43,482 nucleotides of DNA from Pseudomonadales bacterium. Lineage in GTDB: Bacteria; Pseudomonadota; Gammaproteobacteria; Pseudomonadales; Ketobacteraceae. This document shows, in pieces, positions 28,001 to 34,485 of the stretch. The DNA lies in contig JAKSAW010000270.1 in NCBI GenBank assembly GCA_022361455.1, positions 1-43,482 on the forward strand, given 5' to 3'. Under the pieces are notes generated by a model. The model was not told the DNA's origin, made no database searches, and saw only the letters and a list, made by a program, of their open reading frames with translations. The position numbers and the translations under genes were made by a program. How positions within the stretch are numbered: position 1 is the first letter of the stretch; each line of letters starts with the position of its first letter.

Positions 28001-31000
28001 GTAAACGTCGATTTGGATTGTGAGAACATGGTTGCCACATCTGATTCAACGGGCGAACCAGTACCTGCCACTGAAATTGCTGATCTGCTGTTTGCTAATG
28101 GAACAGAGCCTGATGACGAGTTCGATACCATCCAAGTAGGTTGGGGTCACGAAGGTGATCAATTACGAGCTTATCTAACGGGTAGCGATACCACTGGTGC
28201 TAATGGAGCTTCTGGTGATGTCGAGTTCTTCGCAGTTGATTATGATGGAACTGCTGAGTTACTTGAAGATTTCTCTGCCACTTGGAGCATTTCTGATCCA
28301 CTCGGTACAGGAGACCTTGTTCTAGAGTTTGCAATTCCTGAAGACTTAATCGGTGAATACCACATTGATCATGATAACGATGTAGTGATTCTTGGTGTGG
28401 TTGCCGATGCGACTGAAGGCGATATCTTAAGGATTGGTACTAAGCAAGACTCTGGAAGTATGTTCCGCGAACAAGGCTTAAATGTTCCTGGTATCGATGA
28501 AGTGTTGGGTAATTTTGATTACGACGCTCCTGACTATGACGGCGATACCTATCCAGATGTTTCCGATAACTGCCCAGGCATAGCTAACGACCAAACAGAT
28601 GACAACGGTTATCAAGATGGTGAAGGTGAGGGCGATGCTTGTGAAGATCCAGATGGCGATGGGCTCTATGCCGACGAAGACACTGACAATGATAATGACG
28701 GTGTTGACGATGGTGATGATGCCTTCCCATTTGATCCTGAAGAGTCAGCGGACACAGACGGTGACGGCGTTGGTAACAATGCTGATACCGACGACGATGG
28801 CGATGGTGTGTCGGACGAAGATGAGCTTGATCAAGGCACTAATCCTCTATTAGTAGATACCGATGGTGATGGTTTTAATGATGGATCGGATAACTGCCCG
28901 ACCATCAGCAATGATCAAACCGACTCTGATGGCAATGGTACGGGTGATGCTTGTGAAGGTACTCCTCCAGACGTGTCAGGTTTCTGGTTAATGCAACGTA
29001 CTATTACGGCAACAGACCACACTGGTGATACTAGTTACTGTGAAGGTGCTATCAACGATACTGAAGTAGTGGTTTCGTTAATCGAGCAAGAAGAAGTGAA
29101 CTTACAAATTGGCTTTGCTGATCGAGAGTTCGAACCAGAAGACAATGCAACTATTTCGCCTTCTGGTGAATTCGCTTGGAGTTCTGAGGGTGATGATGAC
29201 GAATACGGCGCAAGCGGTTTCGAATATCACGAATCAAAATCTTGGGACTTCAATGGTGATGTTGATAGTTTAAGTTTACCTACTTCGGTCACTGACACAG
29301 CGGCTACTAGTGAAAATGTGATTAACGATGGGGAAGGTGGCACAGGTACTGAGTTAGCAACTTGTTCTTATACTTACACTGCTACTTTGTCTCGTATGGA
29401 TAGTGTTAATGCATCTGACGTGTTAGATAGCACTAGTACTAACCAAGGATTTGCCTGGTTAGAAGTGGATGATGAATATGTTGAAGACACCGATGTTGAT
29501 GTCTATGAGTTTGAATATGGTGTTGTAGATGAAAGTGGCGAAACCCAACGTGAATGGGATGGCACTGAGTTCGCAGTCTTTACTCCAGACTCAGACTTTA
29601 TTCTAAATCCATCCACGGGCGATAGCTGGACTGAAGTATTAGATCAAGTAGTACCTGCCAATATTGGAACGACTGCTGATCTTAATCTCAGTGCTAGTGC
29701 AACAGCTTATGCTACGTATGTTGCGAGTTTCTATGCATCCAATGTTACCGGTTTACCAATTAATGGATTGATCCCAGAAGATTGGTTCGAAGGTGGTTTG
29801 GCTGAAGACGCAACGTTTGTCAGCAGTGATGCTGTTGCCTTTGGTGTTGAAGTTGAAATTGCCGAAGACTTTTACGAGTTCGACTGTGATTGGCCAGATC
29901 ATTTTGATCTTGGATTAGCTTGTAACAACGTTCAGCCTGTTAACTGGCCAGTGGAAAGTCAAACTGACTTGGCTACTAGCATAGGGGATCTCGTGCATGT
30001 AACGGGTGCAACGCCTACTTCACCTATTGGTGGTATTTGGGTTGGTCGCACTAATGACGATCACGATATCTTCGCATGGTTAACTGGCAGCACCGGCGAT
30101 GCAAGTGAAACTGATTCAGGAACTGTAGACTTCTATACCTTTGATCGCAATGGAACTGATGCACCAGCAGTAGTGTCAGGTGTTAGCACTACATGGGCGG
30201 TAGAAGATCCACTCAACAATGATACTGATTTGTTAGTGGTGTTCTCATTACCTGATGATTTATATGAGCAGCCAAACTTCTCGATTGAATGGGATGACTC
30301 AAACGTTGTGGTGTTAGCTTCTGTTGAAGCGGGCGACACATTAGGCTTTGTTCGTACCGGTGGCTTTATCGAAGCTGGTACTCAAGAGCATTTCCCTGGT
30401 TTGAATATTCCGGCACTGGAAGAAGTCCTCTCCGGCTTTAGTTACACCAAGCCAGACACTGATGGTGATGGAACTTCTGATGATGAAGACCCATGCCCAG
30501 ACGATGCAACAGACTCCTGTGGTGATGGCAGTGGTGACGGTAGCGGCGATGGCTCAGGTGGCGATACTCCACCAAGTGCCTGTACCACTGGCGATGTATT
30601 ATCTGGAGCTGTTGAAGCTGACTATGATCAAGCAGTTGAAGATTGTGGTGGTTTACAAGAACCAACACCAACATCCGATGATTTAGTGGGTACTGCTTGG
30701 TATGCAATTCCTGATGGTGTGATTACCTTCTCTGGTGTGAGTTCAGGTACTTATCAAGCTACTGGATCTAGTGATGTTCTAGATATTATCTGGAGCTTAG
30801 ATACCGGCTTTATTCGTATCAGTGCAACGGATTCTACCAGTGATGTCTTTACTCGTAAGCTAGGTGTTCTTGGCGGTAACGAAACCTTAGTTACTACCAA
30901 GTTCTTCCATGATGATGCGGGCGCAGGCAATGACTATATCGCCAGTATGCTCTATGCCATTTCTTCGGACCCAACCGATAGCGATAGCGATGGCATTCCT

Positions 31001-33637
31001 GACGATATCGATAACTGTCCAAGCGATGCTAACTCTGATCAACAAGACTCCGATGGCAATGGCCAAGGAGACGAGTGTGATAGTGGGGATGGCTCCGGAG
31101 GTGATGGTTCGGGTGGAGACGGTTCAGGCGGTGATGGCTCTGGAGGTTCCGATGATTCTGATGGCGATGGCACCGATGATGTCGATGATCCATTTCCATA
31201 CGATGATTCTGAATCAGCAGACACTGATGAAGACGGTGTAGGTGATAATGCTGATGCTTTCCCTAACGACAGTTCTGAACAGTATGACACTGATGAAGAC
31301 GGCGTTGGTGATAATGCAGACCTTTGTCCATTAGTTGCTTCCTCTACCAACGGAGTGAATCACAACGACAGCGATGGTGACGGTATCGGCGATGAATGTG
31401 ATAACGATGCTGTACCAAGTCTTGCCGGCGTTTGGTTGTTAACGGGCGACCCTGACGATACCAACGAAGAACTCAACGATGCTGAAGATGCTTGCCAAGC
31501 TTCAGAAGACACTGAGACTTTCTATATGAAAGCCATGGTGGAGCAAGAAGGTACACAAATTTGGATGCGCATAGATCGCGATATGTTTGTGGGCTTAATT
31601 GACAGCGTGGGTGACTTCTCACTTGAGTCGTTAGATTCTGATTCAGATACAACTATTTCTGGTAATTATAATGGCAGTACCTTTACTGGCTTGGGCTGGA
31701 CCGAATCTGAGTCTGACTCTACAGGTAGTGTTACTTGTAACGGTGAAGGCACACTCGATTTAGATATGGGTGTTGCTGTTACAGAGCAAACCGTTATGGA
31801 AGGCGGCGGTGTCACTTGGTTCGAAGCGGATAGTTCATACAACGATACGTCTGGTGAAAATGAGGAAGAGTTTTTCTACGGAACGTTATCAAGTTCGGGT
31901 GAAGTATTAAATCGCTATAACCCTGATACTGACGCTTGGGAAACCGATACCGGTGATACGGAATACTATCTAACCAGTACTGGAACCGTAACTGCTGATG
32001 ATGTCTTTACCGTCGATGGTTATGTCAGTGCCGGTGAAACTGCGATTATTAAACCCACCAACGGTGGTACAGTGGTTAACGGTGTTGAAGAAGCAGGAAT
32101 TGATCTTCACGAGCTAGATATAGAGGGCTTACCCATTCTAGCGTTGTTGGGCGAAGATTATGAAAATGCTTTCGCAGATACTGATGCCTTTACTACCGGC
32201 GCTCGCGCTTATATCGCGATGATCACTGAGCGTGCCACTTCTTACGCTTTCTGGTGTGATGAAGATTGGGATGAAGATTGGTTCACCGATGCCAATATGA
32301 ATTGCGCTAATATCGTTGTTAGTGACTTTGTTGATGATGGTGTCGATGATACTGATCCTGTGCCTGCAGAAGAATTTGCTGATGTGATTTCAACACCTTC
32401 GGAACTTGATGCGATGAGTGATTCTACTAGAGCAAAAGGTATCTGGGTTGCAGATGGCAATGACTATAACATTCGCGCTTTCTTATCATCCAGCGACGGT
32501 ACTGAAACGGGTTCCGATCCTGTTGTTTATTTTGTGAAAGACTTTAACAGCACAGGCGGTTTGTTTGTGATTGGCGAAGGCACTTTCTCAATGGGTACCA
32601 TTGGCTCAGAAACCATCTTAAGTTTCGATGTGCCAGAGTCAGTAAAACGCTTAATAGATGATGGCGAAGATGAAGATGGTCATGTCTTCTTATTTGAAGA
32701 TACCGACACTATTGGTGGCGCAGCTGCAAATGTGTTGAGACGTGGTGAAGTATTTGAGCAAGATAATGTGGACTATGAATTATTATTCAACGCCACTGCT
32801 CGTGATCAAATCCTAGCGGCGTTTGACTTGCAGTCACCAGTGCCCGAAGCATTTACGGACGCTTCTGGCAATGGGGTGGATTTCGCGACTGGTAGCACCA
32901 TTACCCAAGGCTCCAGTTTTGGGGTTGCAGGTTTTGGTCTGGCGCGGGAATTCGACATCAGCTCTGGCGGAGAATTCAAAGAAGCATATATCTTTGATGC
33001 ATCAGGAAATGGTGGTCACTATATCTTTGAAGAAACGGATTCTTCAGACTCAACTGTTGATAGTGGTGATGAAGCCATGACCTGGTTGGTGGATAGCGAT
33101 GGCAACTTGGAGGTGACGATTACCTCAAATTCCGATGTGCATCGAATAGCATTGATGAGCTTCGATGATATTTTCCGTCCTCAAGTAGTGGTGCTGAATC
33201 CTGCTGATACTCCTGACGAAAACTACGCCGAGCGCTTAGTGCCTGAATCTGAGTTCCTATTCCAGGTTGCTAACCGAGTAGATCTTACCCAGGAATCAGA
33301 TGTGGAAGGGTTCTATCTCTTTATCAACCAGGATTCCAGCAACACAGATACTGAGGTAATGTCTTTTCAATCTGCTGGTGTTTGGCAGTGGACAGTAAAT
33401 GGAACCCCCGAAGATACAGCCACTTGGTCTTTGGATGCTTCCACTGACATTATCACTGTAGACTACAGTGGCGATACTGAATCGTTTGCTTTGGAAGATA
33501 GCGAAGCGGATTCTGGTGATCTGGATAGCGATGGTGATACCTCGGAGCTTGTCTACAGCTTCGCAGGTTGGTCCGAAGTGGATTCCACTACCGGATTGGG
33601 ATCTTTCTTTAGGGATCGGTTCTATCAATTACCTTAG
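22031..33637 (+). CDS. Giant Asp-rich lipoprotein: TSP3 repeats plus three copies of an unknown domain
   Basis: 3868 residues. Signal peptide with lipobox LSAC (C29), then GGGSS, typical of outer-membrane lipoproteins. Residues 75-370: Gly-rich start, a carboxypeptidase-regulatory-like segment (GVKGPLANAVVTLYN) and an acidic helical region. Residues 374-1666: thrombospondin type 3 calcium-binding repeats. Then unknown domain X copies at about 1667-2167, 2315-2808 and 3131-3603, with TSP3 linkers between them; a smaller domain near 2887-2980; a Gly-Asp-Ser linker near 3020-3040; and a related module in the last 260 residues. Domain X is not recognised. Extreme acidity and calcium sites suggest a stiff, Ca-dependent cell-surface stalk. 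A terminator follows. Homology to known adhesins was not found by eye. Confidence 0.92.
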   Translation: MKHGFKENTSRSWIKSFLVLTLVTLLSACGGGSSTSYDDVDAVTDSGGGDSGGGDTTPEPETLELGGGGVKGPLANAVVTLYNIDLTASDFKGSVAATGETNAQAQIINLSLTFPISPPYLMEFTTDGDTVDVYTGQAPVITTMRTVLTEELLDSGENVYGTPLTTMAVDLAIINADEDTAPWNDRDGDGSTDAGLGDGSVSEEEFLTALEIAATQVKSTVGFGMGEEIDIFDAPPMIDSTTDTVDEQEDAASYRAAVEAVTAVVAQINEATDTGDPNAVLTQVTNDLADGEIDGEVDGEVSNIFDGDSDTAGAALELFEQDPGSLPIPNSPDGQTVGDIKDVLDEEKDETGNTGTDTEIDTTEQVELKPAETDPDLDDDGVPNDQDAFPEDDSETTDTDGDGVGNNADTDDDNDGVADSDDDFPLDPDENTDTDGDGTGNNADTDDDNDGVSDSNDDFPLDSTKSDATDQDGDGWSSDQDPNDNDGSVPATAFVDTDGDGLANSGGANDDDDDDNDGVPDSEDDFDTDPTETNDQDGDGFGDNKDDDIDGDGVPNDDNGDTAANTEDSKVTGNDGDKFPRDPFEAFDTDRDGIGNGADEDDDGDDVPDTVEEQQGSDPLNRDTDGDGVMDNVDEDPTNPDVQFDSDRDGIDNRDDNCAVHYNPLQSDLDGDDRGDACDNDMDGDGVSNDEDDFPQDDSETTDTDNDGVGNNEDTDDDNDGVSDANDDFPLDATEKVDTDGDGVGNNTDEDDDGDGTNDDQDAFPLDSSEDTDTDGDGIGNNTDTDDDGDGVADTSDDFPLQASASTDTDGDGIPNTTDTDDDGDGTNDDEDAFPLNPNETLDTDGDGVGNNTDTDDDNDGVPDDEDAFSTDPNEFLDTDGDGVGNNADTDDDGDGVNDDQDPFPLNGDETADTDGDGIGNAADTDDDNDGVPDSEDAAPTNRDGDSDGVGDGRDNCPTAANQDQRDTDGDGNGDVCDSDDDNDGDADDADNCPVVPNADQTDSDGDGQGDACDNDVDGDGVNNNADNCPTTSNSDQTDVDGNGIGDSCDADGDSDGIPDAVDNCPSDANTDQADFDNDRQGNVCDSDDDNDGVSDDVENINNRSNPLDPDTDDDGVNDANDAFPRDATETKDTDGDGTGDNADTDGDNDGVNDDVDNCPANDDPDQTDTDGDGKGNVCDTDDDGDNVPDTADAFPLNPNEQADSDRDDIGDNSDNCPAVSNADQADVDNDGVGDLCDGDRDNDGVGNAQDNCPVNANPGQLDTDDDGQGNVCDTDDDGDGTNDDEDNCPIDANDQTNTDGDAQGDACDNDDDNDGLTDAEENARGTNPTNADTDSDGTDDAADNCPTESGSQDDLDGDGKGDVCDIDIDGDEVLNENESGQGTSPTDPDSDDDGTNDGSDNCPATANADQRNSDGADDGGDACDSDDDNDGVEDDGDNCPTVSNPGQEATNGTGVGDACIEDGDEDGVPDAVDNCPAVANADQADTDLDGQGNVCDSDDDGDGVDDTSDNCPANANDDQSDLDGDGDGNACDSDDDNDGIEDVADNCPTVENQDQTNTDGDGLGNACDVDDDNDGVADTNEAGQGTDPLNDDSDSDGANDGDDNCPATANEDQEDTDQDGQGDACDTDDDGDGVGDSTDNCPLTPNASQSDSDGNGVGDACDVADVAGFYLDESTVNTDGVTENPPADSSLMEDYGRMCGKSAEEEFAQVAHIEQDGEDLLFTFAQYFDGEEGGEGSISLANEIEAGASHTRDEEVSEGVVVTISESILFEGNLDPNDGVISGTLTEEYAVLMGTTEIFGCTYVSSQTMTPMTSVAAGVVLNPTSTDEGYVWMEADEEHPEGLDEEDAESTIEFEYGVINTDGETFYMFNPADGTWPEETDSESSLMLGSGGWALVEDSFQVDTSSGSSATITREDSAGVVYESMDVAFSVATIDGLPMADFVPEQWRDYGLVDPSLDFDGSTATVKALAIEATANQDSYNFWCGDDEFVNVDLDCENMVATSDSTGEPVPATEIADLLFANGTEPDDEFDTIQVGWGHEGDQLRAYLTGSDTTGANGASGDVEFFAVDYDGTAELLEDFSATWSISDPLGTGDLVLEFAIPEDLIGEYHIDHDNDVVILGVVADATEGDILRIGTKQDSGSMFREQGLNVPGIDEVLGNFDYDAPDYDGDTYPDVSDNCPGIANDQTDDNGYQDGEGEGDACEDPDGDGLYADEDTDNDNDGVDDGDDAFPFDPEESADTDGDGVGNNADTDDDGDGVSDEDELDQGTNPLLVDTDGDGFNDGSDNCPTISNDQTDSDGNGTGDACEGTPPDVSGFWLMQRTITATDHTGDTSYCEGAINDTEVVVSLIEQEEVNLQIGFADREFEPEDNATISPSGEFAWSSEGDDDEYGASGFEYHESKSWDFNGDVDSLSLPTSVTDTAATSENVINDGEGGTGTELATCSYTYTATLSRMDSVNASDVLDSTSTNQGFAWLEVDDEYVEDTDVDVYEFEYGVVDESGETQREWDGTEFAVFTPDSDFILNPSTGDSWTEVLDQVVPANIGTTADLNLSASATAYATYVASFYASNVTGLPINGLIPEDWFEGGLAEDATFVSSDAVAFGVEVEIAEDFYEFDCDWPDHFDLGLACNNVQPVNWPVESQTDLATSIGDLVHVTGATPTSPIGGIWVGRTNDDHDIFAWLTGSTGDASETDSGTVDFYTFDRNGTDAPAVVSGVSTTWAVEDPLNNDTDLLVVFSLPDDLYEQPNFSIEWDDSNVVVLASVEAGDTLGFVRTGGFIEAGTQEHFPGLNIPALEEVLSGFSYTKPDTDGDGTSDDEDPCPDDATDSCGDGSGDGSGDGSGGDTPPSACTTGDVLSGAVEADYDQAVEDCGGLQEPTPTSDDLVGTAWYAIPDGVITFSGVSSGTYQATGSSDVLDIIWSLDTGFIRISATDSTSDVFTRKLGVLGGNETLVTTKFFHDDAGAGNDYIASMLYAISSDPTDSDSDGIPDDIDNCPSDANSDQQDSDGNGQGDECDSGDGSGGDGSGGDGSGGDGSGGSDDSDGDGTDDVDDPFPYDDSESADTDEDGVGDNADAFPNDSSEQYDTDEDGVGDNADLCPLVASSTNGVNHNDSDGDGIGDECDNDAVPSLAGVWLLTGDPDDTNEELNDAEDACQASEDTETFYMKAMVEQEGTQIWMRIDRDMFVGLIDSVGDFSLESLDSDSDTTISGNYNGSTFTGLGWTESESDSTGSVTCNGEGTLDLDMGVAVTEQTVMEGGGVTWFEADSSYNDTSGENEEEFFYGTLSSSGEVLNRYNPDTDAWETDTGDTEYYLTSTGTVTADDVFTVDGYVSAGETAIIKPTNGGTVVNGVEEAGIDLHELDIEGLPILALLGEDYENAFADTDAFTTGARAYIAMITERATSYAFWCDEDWDEDWFTDANMNCANIVVSDFVDDGVDDTDPVPAEEFADVISTPSELDAMSDSTRAKGIWVADGNDYNIRAFLSSSDGTETGSDPVVYFVKDFNSTGGLFVIGEGTFSMGTIGSETILSFDVPESVKRLIDDGEDEDGHVFLFEDTDTIGGAAANVLRRGEVFEQDNVDYELLFNATARDQILAAFDLQSPVPEAFTDASGNGVDFATGSTITQGSSFGVAGFGLAREFDISSGGEFKEAYIFDASGNGGHYIFEETDSSDSTVDSGDEAMTWLVDSDGNLEVTITSNSDVHRIALMSFDDIFRPQVVVLNPADTPDENYAERLVPESEFLFQVANRVDLTQESDVEGFYLFINQDSSNTDTEVMSFQSAGVWQWTVNGTPEDTATWSLDASTDIITVDYSGDTESFALEDSEADSGDLDSDGDTSELVYSFAGWSEVDSTTGLGSFFRDRFYQLP
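23150..27028 (+). repeat. Long thrombospondin type 3 coding-repeat block
   Basis: About 3.9 kb of GATGGTGATGG-like sequence coding DxDxDG calcium loops. Early units are Cys-free (DxDGDGVGNNADTDDDNDGV plus DAFPxD); from about 23.99 kb and mainly after 24.89 kb they become the classical DNCP...GDxCD type with Cys pairs, about 17 of them. The repeats make many antisense and out-of-frame open stretches that are not genes. Confidence 0.92.
27029..28531 (+). repeat. Domain X copy 1 (501 residues)
   Basis: Starts VAGFYLDES immediately after a TSP3 unit. Shared marks with copies 2 and 3: an early Cys and a second Cys (MCGKSAEEEF, FGCTYV), EFEYGVINTDGE, a central FWCGDDEF...LDCENM Cys pair, ISDPLGTGDLVLEFAIPEDL and an ending VLGNFDY. 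No family recognised. Confidence 0.75.
28973..30454 (+). repeat. Domain X copy 2 (494 residues)
   Basis: Starts VSGFWLMQRT after TSP3. Matches copy 1 in order: SYCEGAINDTE, EFEYGVVDESGE, FDCDWPDHFDLGLACNN, GGIWVGRTNDDHDIFAWLTG, VEDPLNNDTDLLVVFSLPDD and VLSGFSYTKPD before the next TSP3 stretch. Confidence 0.75.
31421..32839 (+). repeat. Domain X copy 3 (473 residues)
   Basis: Starts LAGVWLLTGD after TSP3. Keeps DACQASEDTETF, a YGTLSSSGEVL block, FWCDEDW...MNCANIVV, KGIWVADGNDYNIRAFLSS, ETILSFDVPESV and ILAAFDLQSP. It is the most divergent and shortest copy. Confidence 0.72.
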
Positions 33638-33668
33638 AATCCTTCGGAAAAATTGACCGAAACGAAAA

Positions 33669-33695
33669 ACGGCCACTTACTAGTGGTCGTTTTTT
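33669..33695 (+). terminator. Intrinsic terminator after the giant lipoprotein gene
   Basis: ACGGCCACT-TACT-AGTGGTCGT (one G-T pair) followed by T5, 32 bases after the stop. Confidence 0.88.
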
Positions 33696-33876
33696 GTAAG
33701 AGATATCTGAAAATAGCCGCTAAGGGGGGCATATCGGTTGTATTCACGGGTGGTGATACATAGTCTAATCGCAAGTTTGGTTGATATTTGAACGGCTTAA
33801 GTTTTTGTGTATAAGCCATTGGAATATAAAGAGAAAGTGTCACTATTATAAAAACGTTCACGGAAGGTTTTAGAAT

Positions 33877-34260
33877 ATGGATATCATCAAAGGGCTTACC
33901 CGCCTCCAGTTCAACCTAGAAAGTCTTATCGCATCCTCAGAAGCTAATGGCTGTGAGCATATCGGCCTAATCAAGCGTTGTTATTGCGAAGTCTCCGCTT
34001 TTATTGAAAACCCTACCACCCTTGATCCTGAAGTGCTTGAGCAACTTGCTATCGAGCTTGTGTTGCGTCCACGAAATCAAGATCAGCTTCCTGAGCAGGA
34101 TTATGACAAGATTGCGATTGGACTTAAGTTGTTAGCTAGAATGCGTAAAGAAGAGATTGAGAAGGCTGTGGGGCCAGAATCTTTTGATTCAACTACTATG
34201 CCTTCAGCACAGCCCAAGATTCCAGCGAATCAACAAGTTTTAGAGCTAGAACCCGCCTAA
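33877..34260 (+). CDS. Small cytosolic-type protein of unknown function between the two giant genes
   Basis: 127 residues starting MDIIKGLTRLQFNLESL; GGAAGG lies nine bases before the ATG. No signal peptide or membrane segment. It is mostly helical by composition, with charged amphipathic stretches (KIAIGLKLLARMRKEEIEKAV), two Cys-containing short motifs (NGCEHIGLIKRCYC) and a Pro-rich end (PKIPANQQVLELEPA). No family recognised. Placed between the giant lipoprotein and the RHS gene, both on the same strand and with its own promoter-sized gaps on each side, it may be linked to the RHS gene as a partner or adaptor, but this is only a guess from position. Confidence 0.7.
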   Translation: MDIIKGLTRLQFNLESLIASSEANGCEHIGLIKRCYCEVSAFIENPTTLDPEVLEQLAIELVLRPRNQDQLPEQDYDKIAIGLKLLARMRKEEIEKAVGPESFDSTTMPSAQPKIPANQQVLELEPA

Positions 34261-34285
34261 GTCTTCGAATTTACTATCTATTTGA

Positions 34286-34309
34286 GAACGGCCACTCAGT
34301 TGGCCGTTC
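34286..34309 (+). terminator. Hairpin after the 127-residue gene
   Basis: Perfect 9-bp stem GAACGGCCA / TGGCCGTTC with a CTCAGT loop, 25 bases after the stop. No clean T run follows (AACTCTTTATAG), so termination may be weak. Its arm shares ACGGCCACT with the terminator at 33669. Confidence 0.5.
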
Positions 34310-34331
34310 AACTCTTTATAGCAATATTTTG

Positions 34332-34384
34332 ACTGATAATTGATCAGTTTCTTCAATTTTAAATTTTTCTCTAAAAATTTAAAA
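34332..34384. repeat. Two inverted repeats in the RHS leader
   Basis: ACTGAT-N5-ATCAGT (34332-34348), then an AT-only perfect inverted repeat with 12-bp arms and CTCT loop (arms at 34357-34368 and 34373-34384). The second has no G-C pair and is not a terminator. It is about 100-130 bases before the RHS ATG. Confidence 0.7.
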
Positions 34385-34485
34385 AAATTACTGAACGATT
34401 TCCCAATTTCTTCGCATATACCTACATATCGCCGTCAATCACGACTGGCACAACATATTTTGATTGAAGTATTAAGGGAAACAAA

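Noticed and set aside
33634..33861. 75-codon reverse-strand frame with a hydrophobic start
   Set aside because: Overlaps the giant gene terminator and end; no ribosome binding site or recognised family.
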